Assembly (NCBI GenBank): GCA_015057325.1 | Contig: SVEQ01000006.1 | Span: forward strand, 137,324-201,323 | Length of the DNA: 64,000 nucleotides | Reading direction: 5' to 3' | Origin: Lachnospiraceae bacterium | GTDB taxonomy: Bacteria > Bacillota > Clostridia > Lachnospirales > Lachnospiraceae | Part shown: in pieces, positions 16,910-24,512 of the stretch | How the letters are laid out: each line of letters begins with the position of its first letter | How positions within the stretch are numbered: the stretch's first letter is position 1 | The notes under the pieces: model-generated | Database searches by the model: none | Told to the model about the DNA's origin: nothing | The model's input: the letters and a program-made list of their open reading frames with translations, nothing else | Program-made: the position numbers and the translations under genes

Positions 16910-19318
16910 ATGAATATGAAAAGTGAGAAAAAGAATCATAGAACCAGGCATTTGGGGATGATGCTTGTAATGGTATTTCTTTTGAACGTTGCATTTTCAG
17001 CAAGCATAATCGTAAGCTCATATTTGTTTAATAAGGCCACCCGTGAGTATCGGGAAGAGATTATTAACAAGTCGGCAAGACTGGCTGCTGATATGATAGA
17101 TGCTGATCGGATTAATCAATGGCTTGAGACCGGAGTAGATGAAGAGTACATGAAAACTGCCAATACACTTCAAAGCATTTGCGATAACACTCCGTATGTT
17201 CAGTATCTTTATGTGTATCAGATCAGGCAGGATGGATGTCATGTCATATTTGACCTTGAAACTACGGAAACTGACTTGGAAAAATATGATGAATTGCCGG
17301 AAGTATCTACAGATGTCATAGGCGACATTATAGAGTTTGATGAAAGCTTTTATGATGATATTCCTACGTTGCTTGCAGGCGGACAGATTGATATAAAAGA
17401 AAGTAATGACAGCTTTGGATGGCTTCTTACAAAATATGAGCCGGTTTTTGATTCAACAGGAAACTGTGCCGCTTATGTTGGCGTAGATATATCAATGATC
17501 GGGGTTAATGATTATAATCATACTTTTTTAAGGTATGTTGCCGCGATATCTGCATTTTTCCTCGTAGTGCTTACGATAGGCGGTTATCAATATTATAAAC
17601 ACTCACAAAAGGTTGATGAACTCGAGGAATCCGAGCGCAGAAGAAAGCAGCAGCATGTTCTGTTTGAGCAGACGGCAGATGCTTTGGCTGGAGCAATTGA
17701 TGCAAAGGATAAGTATACAAACGGTCATTCGCGACGTGTTGCCGGGTATTCAGAGAAAATCGCAAGGGCTGCCGGAAAAACGGATGAAGAGTGTGAAAAG
17801 GTGTATTTTGCTGCACTTTTACACGATGTTGGAAAAATCGGAGTTCCCCTGGAGATACTTCAAAAAACGTCACGTCTGTCTGATGAAGAATTTAAGCAGA
17901 TCAAAGAACATCCTGTGGTCGGTGGAAACATATTGTCAAGCATACATGATTCACCATGGCTTAGCATAGGAGCGAGATATCATCATGAAAAGTATGACGG
18001 AAAAGGGTATCCTGAAGGGAAAAAAGGTAGGGATATTCCTGAGATAGCAAGAATCATTGCCGTTGCGGATGCTTATGATGCCATGACTTCAAACCGAAGC
18101 TATCGTGAGGCAATCCCCCAGCATATTGTCAGGGAGGAGCTTGTTAAGGGAAGCGGATCCCAGTTTGATCCCGAATATGCAAGGATCATGATACATATGA
18201 TCGATCAGGACATTGAATACAAGATGAAGGAAAGAATATCGGGATCGGAAGCGGTTAATACAGATGTACTGCGTTGTGAAAGCATATATCATGACTGTTC
18301 GGGCGGTATAGGTATTTCAAGAAGAAAGACCAGGATAAGGCTTTGCAGTCAGCCTGACGGCGGAACGGATAAGAACGAAAGTATTCCGACGATCATAATT
18401 TTTGATGCGCTGGATGCTCATGTTCATCCGGGAGAAGAAGATAATAAATATCTACTCTATTACGAGTATGCACAAATAAGGCTTGATGGGAAAGTTAAGG
18501 AATGCAATGTAAGAAAGAGTGAAGTCAGATTCAGCAACAAAGATACGGATATGGAGTATCCTTCGCTGTATGATACGCAGGATGGACAAAGGTATATGAT
18601 CGAAGCGGTCAGAAACCGCGACCACATACAGCTTTGGATCTCGAATGAAAAGGAAAAGTTTGAAGTGATCCTTGCACTTCCCTGTACTTCGCGTTACGCA
18701 TATATTTCCATCACAGGTGAACACCTCGAGGTTCACAATATTAAAGTTAACGTTGATGAAGATGTTACGGACTGGGATGCCGTTCCGCGCATTGCCGAGG
18801 AGATCAGTTTTATTAAGGATTGTCCGACGGGAGATATTCCCAATATCCAGTCTGATGGACCAAGACTTGCAACGACAAAAGGGATGCTTATCGGTGAGAA
18901 TATGAAGTTATCGTTCCACGAAATGAGTTATCCAACGGCGCGTCTTGTATGGCATTGTCCGTATTTTTGCATCTTTACATCATCAGACGGACAGGTTGAC
19001 GGGGAGAACTACCATGAATATCTTCTGCTTAAGATGAACGGTGAAAGCTGGAAATCTGAAGAAAAGGTTGAGAATACAGTAAATATTGAACTGACAGAAG
19101 CCTTTGAGGGCTGGGACACTTGGAAAGAAAAGAATAAGCAGGGATTGGATTGTAACGTGCAGATCCGAAGAGAGAGTGATCGGGTATTCCTTCAGACCGA
19201 AAATCTGGGTGTCAGGATTGACAGCATTTCAATAATACAGGATTGTCCGGAGAAAGTGTATATAGCGCTTACAGGTGACCAGTGTGCTATTACCGACATT
19301 CATATTTTCAATGAATGA
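16910..19318 (+). CDS. HD-GYP domain protein with extracellular sensor and C-terminal beta-rich region
   Basis: 802 residues. Membrane segment at ~20-42, an extracytoplasmic sensor (to ~205) whose end GWLLTKYEPVFD...AAYVGVDIS resembles the GGDEF protein at 55069, a second membrane segment, then the HD-GYP domain with HD at 305-306 and HHEKYDGKGYP at 358-368. Such domains hydrolyse c-di-GMP (or cyclic GMP-AMP). Residues ~450-802 form an unusual cytoplasmic tail of two related halves, each ending with a TGE/TGD...I..I(K/H)(V/I) motif; its function is unknown. It is cargo of the 16.7-22.0 kb element and uses more ATC/GATC-type codons than neighbours. No terminator is seen after it; 19319-19498 holds nothing recognisable. 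Confidence 0.85.
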   Translation: MNMKSEKKNHRTRHLGMMLVMVFLLNVAFSASIIVSSYLFNKATREYREEIINKSARLAADMIDADRINQWLETGVDEEYMKTANTLQSICDNTPYVQYLYVYQIRQDGCHVIFDLETTETDLEKYDELPEVSTDVIGDIIEFDESFYDDIPTLLAGGQIDIKESNDSFGWLLTKYEPVFDSTGNCAAYVGVDISMIGVNDYNHTFLRYVAAISAFFLVVLTIGGYQYYKHSQKVDELEESERRRKQQHVLFEQTADALAGAIDAKDKYTNGHSRRVAGYSEKIARAAGKTDEECEKVYFAALLHDVGKIGVPLEILQKTSRLSDEEFKQIKEHPVVGGNILSSIHDSPWLSIGARYHHEKYDGKGYPEGKKGRDIPEIARIIAVADAYDAMTSNRSYREAIPQHIVREELVKGSGSQFDPEYARIMIHMIDQDIEYKMKERISGSEAVNTDVLRCESIYHDCSGGIGISRRKTRIRLCSQPDGGTDKNESIPTIIIFDALDAHVHPGEEDNKYLLYYEYAQIRLDGKVKECNVRKSEVRFSNKDTDMEYPSLYDTQDGQRYMIEAVRNRDHIQLWISNEKEKFEVILALPCTSRYAYISITGEHLEVHNIKVNVDEDVTDWDAVPRIAEEISFIKDCPTGDIPNIQSDGPRLATTKGMLIGENMKLSFHEMSYPTARLVWHCPYFCIFTSSDGQVDGENYHEYLLLKMNGESWKSEEKVENTVNIELTEAFEGWDTWKEKNKQGLDCNVQIRRESDRVFLQTENLGVRIDSISIIQDCPEKVYIALTGDQCAITDIHIFNE

Positions 19319-19498
19319 AATAGTGCTTATTGTCTTTATGATTGATAATAAATTGATGAAAAGACGCGGCTAATTGATTGATATTATCCTAAAAGAAGCT
19401 TATAATCTTAAAAATGCCTGTTTATTGTGAAAACAAAAGAAAGTTCTTTTAAACATCTTAAATATGCCATGAAACAGATATGGGGAGCGGATAAACTG

Positions 19499-19633
19499 CG
19501 AGTGTGTGAAAGTTTTTCTGTAAATGAGATATCCTAAGATAATTGACGAGCTGTATGGCGGTAAGATTACCGTTGTCCAGCTCGTTTTGACTATACCTAA
19601 TCCCATTGATTTCGTCAAGAATTATGATAAAAT
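19499..19633 (+). repeat. IS-end/hairpin/promoter module, copy 2
   Basis: Same head as copy 1 (nearly identical over about 40 bases). Hairpin ACGAGCTG (19546-19553) / CAGCTCGT (19578-19585) with inner CGGT/ACCG and T run; promoter TTGATT 19606-19611, 16-base spacer, TAAAAT 19628-19633. It drives the DUF3592 gene. The A-to-G change in the left arm is matched by T-to-C in the right arm compared with copy 1. Confidence 0.75.
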
Positions 19634-19687
19634 TGGTATATAATTATATTCCAGTAAAATAATAAGAATGTGAGGGAGATTTAAATT

Positions 19688-20107
19688 ATGAGCATTGGAA
19701 TGATTTTCTTAGGATTACTGTTACTATTTTTTCATCTAATAACGATTTATTTTGTATTCGACGGTTTCAGAAAATTAATAGTATGTACGGTAAAATCATT
19801 TGGCAGAGTAGTGTCGGTAACATCTGAAGAGAAAAGACGCAAAGATTCTCAAACTGGTAAGACAACTTATTATACAGAGTATGCAGTTCAATATGAATAC
19901 GAATATAATGGTCAGAGGTATCTTAATAAAATGTTTTATAACGACCATTGCATATACTCTGACGGTGATAGTTTTGAAATAAAGATAAATCCACGCAAGC
20001 CGGAAGACATTTGGATGAGGAAGGATATAAAAAATATAGTTATCCTAATTTGCTTTTTAGTTCTTTTGGGGTTTTTTGATCTTATGTATATAGCTAGTTT
20101 ATTTTAA
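19688..20107 (+). CDS. DUF3592 family small membrane protein
   Basis: 139 residues with a membrane segment at each end (residues ~3-28 and ~118-137) and a soluble beta-rich middle (TYYTEYAVQYEYEYNGQRY...INPRKPEDIW) that is typical of DUF3592 domains. GTGAGGGAG precedes the ATG. The function of the family is unknown; proteins of this type are often found as orphans or near toxin-immunity genes. Cargo of the element, under its own module promoter. Confidence 0.75.
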   Translation: MSIGMIFLGLLLLFFHLITIYFVFDGFRKLIVCTVKSFGRVVSVTSEEKRRKDSQTGKTTYYTEYAVQYEYEYNGQRYLNKMFYNDHCIYSDGDSFEIKINPRKPEDIWMRKDIKNIVILICFLVLLGFFDLMYIASLF

Positions 20108-20351
20108 TCTTATATATTTGATCTTATAAGACTATTGCTTATCTTGTAAAAACTTTAATGCATCATTGAAGATCCTATGGATGGGCCTTTTATCTCTTCT
20201 AGCTTTGTATTTACCTTAACGTTTCAACTGGATTCTAAAGAAGGAAAGGCCTTGATGCTTTCGGCTCCATATTGTGTTACTGATGGCATTAATGAAGCGT
20301 GTTTTGGTGCTGCAATCCTTGAGCTAGGGATGGGTGAGACCCATATGGATA
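20108..20351 (+). other. Gene-poor stretch with a possible remnant ORF (20177-20359)
   Basis: The stretch between the DUF3592 gene and module 3 contains a 60-codon frame from 20177 that runs into module 3 and ends inside it. No ribosome site precedes its ATG and an in-frame stop lies just upstream, so it looks like the tail of a former gene that was cut when module 3 arrived, not a working gene. I do not recognise the product. Confidence 0.35.
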
Positions 20352-20483
20352 GAGTGTGAAAGTTTTTCTGTAAATAAGATTTCCTAAGATAATAGACGAG
20401 TTAAATAATAGTATTTATGCTATTATTTGACTCGTTTTGACTATACAGATTTTGTTTTATTCCGTCAAGTTTTTTGTTATAAT
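20352..20483 (+). repeat. IS-end/hairpin/promoter module, copy 3
   Basis: Same head with three changes from copy 1. The hairpin is completely different in sequence but is the strongest: a 16-pair stem, 20396-20411 with 20420-20435, one G-T pair, then TTTT. The promoter is TTTTAT, 17-base spacer, TATAAT 20478-20483. It drives the gene at 20520. Confidence 0.75.
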
Positions 20484-20519
20484 GCTTTATGCTACCATAT
20501 CTTAATAGGAGGGCATGAC

Positions 20520-21293
20520 ATGGATGGTGAATTGTACGAGTTGGCAAGACTTGCTTTATATACTAAAAGAACTATGAAAAATGGTAACGAAAATGAATAC
20601 AAACTGGGAGAATATGTGAACAGAATGATTTTTTCATTTCTACCATCAGAAGGTTCTTTCTTTATAAAAGCGGATGAGTGCACTGACACACAAAGTTGGT
20701 ATAAAGCCTTACAAAAACGAGCTGTAAAGGAAATCCACTTAGTAATTTTTTTCGAAGAAAACAATATTAAGTTTGCTGGTTTTTCTAATTCTGCTAAACA
20801 AGGGCTTTTTACAGAGTATAAAGATGGAAAAAAGACGTTTTGGGCTGCTAAATGGGAATTTGATAGTGTATCCAAGTCATGGACGGTTTATTATAAAGAA
20901 TTTGAATGGACTGGTAACTCTAATTTGACATATAACTTTCCTGAGTGCAGTAAAGACTTTGAAAGAGCACTTATTGATATTGAGAAATTAGCATGTAAAC
21001 TTGGCTTTGATAATTTCGCTTATATTTTTAAAGACGCTTATGGCATTCTGACAAGCAAGGATGCTCCTTTAATTCCAGAATGGACAAACGATTCTATGCT
21101 GGATTTACAGGGTGAAAAAGCAAAATTGTTTTGGGCTGCTTCGAGAGCGGATGTTTTTGGCGGAATGGGATCATGGAACGATATCCCAGACTGTGTTGCG
21201 CACGAAATGGGATTGCAAGAAGACTATGATCGACTATCGCATGATTTGTATATTTCTATAAAAAAGGCGGTTATGAATGCGGTAAATTGTTAA
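20520..21293 (+). CDS. Hypothetical protein, possible immunity-type (DUF4303-like)
   Basis: 257 residues from the ATG at 20520, which has AGGAGGG upstream; the ATG at 20427 lies before the module promoter and is rejected. Soluble, mixed alpha/beta, with LEVIFFEENN-like HLVIFFEEN strand, KKTFWAAKWEFD, and a C-terminal VFGGMGSWNDIPD segment followed by a YDRLSHDLY helix. I associate that C-terminal motif with immunity-type proteins of bacterial contact toxins, from memory only. No toxin gene is next to it, so it would be an orphan. Ends in a perfect terminator. Confidence 0.55.
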   Translation: MDGELYELARLALYTKRTMKNGNENEYKLGEYVNRMIFSFLPSEGSFFIKADECTDTQSWYKALQKRAVKEIHLVIFFEENNIKFAGFSNSAKQGLFTEYKDGKKTFWAAKWEFDSVSKSWTVYYKEFEWTGNSNLTYNFPECSKDFERALIDIEKLACKLGFDNFAYIFKDAYGILTSKDAPLIPEWTNDSMLDLQGEKAKLFWAASRADVFGGMGSWNDIPDCVAHEMGLQEDYDRLSHDLYISIKKAVMNAVNC

Positions 21294-21316
21294 CGCGCTA
21301 TATAGCTTGTTAAGTT

Positions 21317-21350
21317 GCAGTTCTACTCGATGTGAGTAGAACTGCTTTTT
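21317..21350 (+). terminator. Rho-independent terminator
   Basis: GCAGTTCTACTC (21317-21328) pairs perfectly with GAGTAGAACTGC (21334-21345), followed by TTTTT. Confidence 0.92.
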
Positions 21351-21352
21351 GT

Positions 21353-21953
21353 TTATTCTGGGAGTCTTCCTTCATACATAATCTGAAGCTCGCCATAGAC
21401 TCTTCCCCAGTTTCGGAGTGGCATGGTCCATTTCTTGGTCGCTTCAAAAGTGGATAGGTATAATGCTTTAAGAATAGCCTGATCACTCGGAAAAACGCTT
21501 CTTTGACGGTTCAGCTTGCGATAAGTGGCATTGAGGCTTTCGATGGCGTTGGTAGTATAGATGACAGTTCTTACCTCTGATGAGAACTTGATGAACCAGG
21601 CATCTCTGATATTCAGTATTAGGAAAGGCGGTAGCTATAGCCTCTTTGATTCCTGAAAGCCCATCAGCACAGACAATCATGATGTCTTTAACTCCTCGAT
21701 TTTTTAACTCATTCAGTACAGAGAGCCAGTATTTAGCGCTTTCATTTTCGCTTCTCTCTGATTTATGATAACCAAGATGGTCATCCATCTCAGCTTCCAT
21801 CATTTCCTTAATGGTGCCACCGAGAAGATCCTTGAGTGCATCTTGGATATCCTCAGCAGTTTCGATGTCATACTCCTGCAGGAGCTGTTGAATAATCTGA
21901 CGTTTTCCGTCTGTCATCTGAACTTTGTGTACGGTTTTCTTTTCTCTTGCCAT
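21353..21953 (-). pseudogene. IS256-family transposase, two internal deletions
   Basis: The frame from ATG 21953 (MAREKKTVHKVQMTDGKRQ) is an intact N-terminus to residue ~68 (HLGYHKSERS), then jumps in frame to the ESAKYWLSVLNELKNRG region: about 125 residues, with the first catalytic Asp, are missing (junction near 21750). A second deletion near 21587, after CLVHQ, shifts the frame; the correct C-terminus (IYTTNAIESLN, then LSTFEATKKWTMPLRNWGR, EGRLPE) continues in another frame to a stop at 21353-21355. About 600 of ~1200 bases remain. It cannot make an active transposase. Confidence 0.9.
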
Positions 21954-21954
21954 A

Positions 21955-22046
21955 ATAAAGGCCTCCTTAAAATATTAATATTTTACCTTAGGAGACCTCA
22001 ATAATACATAACTATTATATTTTTACAGACTTTTTTTCACAGACTC
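21955..22046 (-). repeat. IS256 terminal region with transposase leader
   Basis: Read on the minus strand from 22046: GAGTCTGTGAAAAAAAG, CTGTAAA, then GAGGTCTCCTAAGGTAA and an AT-rich palindrome (TAAAATATTAATATTTTA) that places the transposase GGAGG in a hairpin. The TGTGAAA/CTGTAAA pair and the GAG..TCCTAAG..TAA block recur in the heads of the three modules, which links them to this IS. Confidence 0.75.
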
Positions 22047-22073
22047 AATAATCCCGGCAAATATCATTTTGAT
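22047..22073. repeat. Right copy of the 27-bp flanking duplication
   Basis: Matches 16702-16728 at 26 of 27 positions and directly abuts the IS end at 22046. Here it is part of a complete terminator. Confidence 0.8.
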
Positions 22074-22089
22074 AGTTGTCGGGATTTTG
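22050..22089 (-). terminator. Terminator of yqeY, originally shared with the dehydrogenase
   Basis: AATCCCGGCAA (22050-22060) pairs with TTGTCGGGATT (22076-22086), one G-T pair. T runs occur on both sides, so it could end transcripts from both directions. Its left arm is duplicated at 16702, downstream of the dehydrogenase. Confidence 0.82.
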
Positions 22090-22095
22090 TGGTTT

Positions 22096-22530
22096 TTATG
22101 AAAGTTTTGAAACTACCTGATTGATGAGTTTGCCGTCGGCCTTGCCTTTTAACTCGCCCATTACAGCTTTCATAATCTGTCCTTTGTTGCCGGTTGCGAG
22201 AACATCTGCGAATTTCTCTTTGATAATGCTTTCGATTTCCTCTTCTGAAAGCATCTTTGGTGCATATTCCTGCATGATATCATATCGTGCCTGATATTCA
22301 GCTTTAAGCTCTGCACGCTCATCAGGACATGTGTCTAACTGTTCCTTTACAGATTTAACTTCTTTAAGGATTGCACGGTCAACAACTTCTTCAGGGATGT
22401 CATCTCTTTTTCCTTCATCTATTGCAATCTTCTTTGCTGCGGATACGAGTGTAGAAATAGCATCTTTTCTTGTTTTGTCATGTGCCTTCATGGCAGCAAT
22501 CATGTCTTTTTGTAATGTTTCGAATTGCAT
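22096..22530 (-). CDS. yqeY: GatB/YqeY domain protein
   Basis: 144 residues, full length for YqeY. It has the family N-terminus (LQKDMIAAMKAHDKTRKDAISTLVSAAKK) and the C-terminal GQIMKAVMGELKGKADGKLINQVVSKL, a domain shared with the tail of GatB. Its cellular role is not well defined; a tRNA-related function is suspected from the GatB likeness. AGGAGGAAC lies before the ATG. Monocistronic. Confidence 0.9.
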   Translation of the reverse strand: MQFETLQKDMIAAMKAHDKTRKDAISTLVSAAKKIAIDEGKRDDIPEEVVDRAILKEVKSVKEQLDTCPDERAELKAEYQARYDIMQEYAPKMLSEEEIESIIKEKFADVLATGNKGQIMKAVMGELKGKADGKLINQVVSKLS

Positions 22531-22639
22531 TTATTTGTTCCTCCTGATTATTTCTTTGTTCATGAGTATAGCACAATTTATTCGGTAATTCTATGTTAAC
22601 TGCTTTGAAAAATATATAATATGTATTATAAAAGAAAAA

Positions 22640-23839
22640 ATGATAATTAGACCGGATTATATTAATGAGATTATTCCGTTTATGGATGCTTCGATTGTAA
22701 AAATACTTGCTGGTGTAAGACGTTGTGGCAAATCAACGATTCTTTCTATGCTTGCAGAAGAATTTGAAAAGCGTGGTATTGACAAACAATTCATTATTGA
22801 ACGCCAATATAATGAAGTTGACATTCAAGATGGTTTTTCCTATAAGGATATGTTCAATGATATTAAGGCGCAGATAAAAGGAAAAGAGAGATACTATCTT
22901 TTGTTGGATGAACTTCAGGAGATTGATGGTTGGGAGAAAACGGTTAATACTCTTTTAGAAAAATATAATGTAGATATTTATGTGACAGGCTCCAACTCAA
23001 AGCTGATGTCTTCAGAGATATCCACATATCTTACGGGACGATACGTGTTGATTCCTGTGTATACACTATCGTTACGCGAATATATTGCATTTAAGGGTAA
23101 GAGTGTAAATGATTCACGAACAGTTTTTGATGAGTATGTGCAGTACGGTGGGTTTCCAGTTATCGGTATAAGTAATTTTGACACTAATTCTGCGTATCAA
23201 GTTGTTGAAGGGATATATGCATCGGTTATAACTAATGATATTTCAAAACGTCACAAGATAAGGAATCAGGAACTATTCGACAGAGTCGTAAGATATATAA
23301 TTGAAAATGTAGGTAAAACACTTTCTGCTAACACAATAGTGAAATTTTTAAAAAGTGAAAATAGATCACTTTCTGTTGAGACAATATACAACTATTTAAA
23401 ATGGCTTAATGATGCATTTATCATTTATCCTTGCAAAAGATATGATTTGCAGGGGAAAGAACTGTTAAAAACGCAGGAAAAGTACTACTTATCCGATATC
23501 TCATTTAAATACAGTCAAATGGGATTTGATACAAAAATGCTGTCAGCTTTATTTGAGAATATAGTGTATCTGGAGATGAAAAGACGCGGATATGAGGTAT
23601 ATATCGGTAAAAAATATGATAAAGAAATCGATTTTGTTGGTATCAGGCGCGATGAGAAAATATATGTTCAGGTCTGCGTGCAACTGTCGGCTGAATTGTC
23701 ACGAGAGACAGATAATCTTATGGCTATTAAGGATCATTACAGAAAATATGTGGTGTGTAGGGATCCGCTGGCAGGCGGTAATGTAAACGGAATACAAATT
23801 GTGCATATAGCGGATTTTCTTATAGATGAAAACTGGTGA
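22640..23839 (+). CDS. AAA ATPase with DUF4143 (AAA_14 type)
   Basis: 399 residues. Walker A GVRRCGKST at 25-33, Walker B YYLLLDELQEID near 93-103, a sensor-like YVTGSNSKL, then a winged-helix/nuclease-like C-terminal DUF4143 region with an EIDFVGIRRDEKIYVQV strand, in which E..D..(Q)V is reminiscent of a degraded PD-(D/E)XK fold. The family is very common in anaerobes and its role is unknown; mobile or defence-related roles have been suggested. A weak A-rich ribosome site precedes the ATG. A paralogue is at 49806. Confidence 0.85.
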   Translation: MIIRPDYINEIIPFMDASIVKILAGVRRCGKSTILSMLAEEFEKRGIDKQFIIERQYNEVDIQDGFSYKDMFNDIKAQIKGKERYYLLLDELQEIDGWEKTVNTLLEKYNVDIYVTGSNSKLMSSEISTYLTGRYVLIPVYTLSLREYIAFKGKSVNDSRTVFDEYVQYGGFPVIGISNFDTNSAYQVVEGIYASVITNDISKRHKIRNQELFDRVVRYIIENVGKTLSANTIVKFLKSENRSLSVETIYNYLKWLNDAFIIYPCKRYDLQGKELLKTQEKYYLSDISFKYSQMGFDTKMLSALFENIVYLEMKRRGYEVYIGKKYDKEIDFVGIRRDEKIYVQVCVQLSAELSRETDNLMAIKDHYRKYVVCRDPLAGGNVNGIQIVHIADFLIDENW

Positions 23840-23973
23840 GCTTAGTATGAGTATCAACCCTGATGAGCAGAGCAGCATTATTATCGTGGTGCGGTTAGGA
23901 TGTTTGCATTGTTATTTTTGGATGCTATAAAAGAACTTGCATAAAGAAATCTAAAAAACAAAAACACAAATAG

Positions 23974-24014
23974 CGGTAATTTGCCACTTCTTCAATACGG
24001 AGAGGTGGTTTTTT
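23974..24014 (+). terminator. Rho-independent terminator
   Basis: CCACTTCT pairs with AGAGGTGG (one G-T pair) across a 9-base loop, followed by TTTTTT. A near-identical arm (CCACTTCTTC) forms another hairpin at 26648, in each case just upstream of a TATCCGTT palindrome promoter. Confidence 0.8.
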
Positions 24015-24040
24015 GTTGTTCTTGAATTATCCGATCTACA

Positions 24041-24075
24041 TATCCGTTGATTAACGGATAGCTGCCCCGTATGAT
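24041..24075 (+). promoter_or_regulatory. Palindrome promoter A of the putative WYL regulon
   Basis: TATCCGTT (24041-24048) and AACGGATA (24053-24060) form a perfect palindrome with a 4-base centre that overlaps the -35 box TTGATT (24047-24052). After a 17-base spacer comes TATGAT (24070-24075). The following leader (ATAGGTA..AGCA..AAACAACCGATCGG) is shared with promoter B. Confidence 0.75.
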
Positions 24076-24133
24076 ATAGGTACAGCAATAAACAACCGAT
24101 CGGAGCTGCCAAAGAATAGGAGGCGAGGTGGTA

Positions 24134-24331
24134 GTGGACCAAAAGAAGGTAGTTTACATGAAAAAGTATTTAAAAAAAAGAGACAAAGCCATCAAAGAAC
24201 TGGTTTATGCGCAGTTACAATATGATCCGCAATATCGGGAGTATCTGCGAAGAATTAAAATTAAACGTCTTTGCATAAGAAGTAATATTGTAATTCTTAT
24301 GGTTATAATATTGATATTATGGTTTATGTAA
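24134..24331 (+). CDS. Small basic single-pass membrane protein
   Basis: 65 residues from GTG 24134 (AGGAGG at 24118-24123, spacing 10); GTG 24128 is possible but very close to the ribosome site, and ATG 24158 would give 57 residues. The first 45 residues are strongly basic (KKYLKKRDKAIKEL...RRIKIKRLCIR), followed by one C-terminal membrane segment of hydrophobic residues. No family recognised. Size and charge would suit a toxin-like peptide or a membrane tether, but nothing shows this. Driven by promoter A. Confidence 0.5.
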   Translation: MDQKKVVYMKKYLKKRDKAIKELVYAQLQYDPQYREYLRRIKIKRLCIRSNIVILMVIILILWFM

Positions 24332-24408
24332 GCATCATGCCTGTCGTGTATCTATGAAGCATAGCTGAATAGAAACGAAGATTCAATAAAGAGCGAGAAA
24401 TCTTCAAT

Positions 24409-24442
24409 ATCCGTTGGATGACGGATGATTGACTCGTATGAT
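24409..24442 (+). promoter_or_regulatory. Palindrome promoter B of the putative WYL regulon
   Basis: ATCCGT (24409-24414) and ACGGAT (24421-24426) flank TGGATG; the -35 box TTGGAT (24414-24419) lies in the centre, then 17 bases, then TATGAT (24437-24442). The leader matches promoter A. It directs the RHH-EEP gene. Confidence 0.72.
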
Positions 24443-24512
24443 ATAGGTATAGCAGCAAACAACCGATCGGGCGGCTTAATAAAAAAATACTAATGAAAAT
24501 GGAGGAAAAAAT

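Larger units (their letters stand above)
16729..22046. mobile_element. Putative 5.3-kb composite element with IS256-like ends
   Basis: Bounded by a left end reading GAG..TGTGAAA......CTGTAAA inward and a right end with the same pattern on the minus strand (22046 inward), each touching one copy of a 27-bp duplication. Inside are three modules (IS-like end, hairpin, promoter) upstream of an HD-GYP gene, a DUF3592 gene and a possible immunity gene, then a deleted IS256 transposase. It interrupts a terminator loop between the dehydrogenase and yqeY. IS256 family elements normally duplicate 8-9 bases, so the 27-bp repeat is not explained by simple IS256 transposition. Confidence 0.6.

Noticed and set aside
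20177-20359. 60-residue protein between the DUF3592 gene and module 3
   Set aside because: No ribosome site, in-frame stop just upstream, and its last codons overlap the repeated module, so it is probably a remnant.
21483-21953. Intact short IS256 transposase gene of 156 residues
   Set aside because: The N-terminal frame is open, but compared with the family it lacks an internal block and then shifts frame; the true C-terminus lies in another frame to 21353.
24134-24331. Type I toxin or retron-type system at the small membrane protein
   Set aside because: The peptide is basic with one helix, but no antisense RNA promoter, antitoxin gene or reverse transcriptase is visible.
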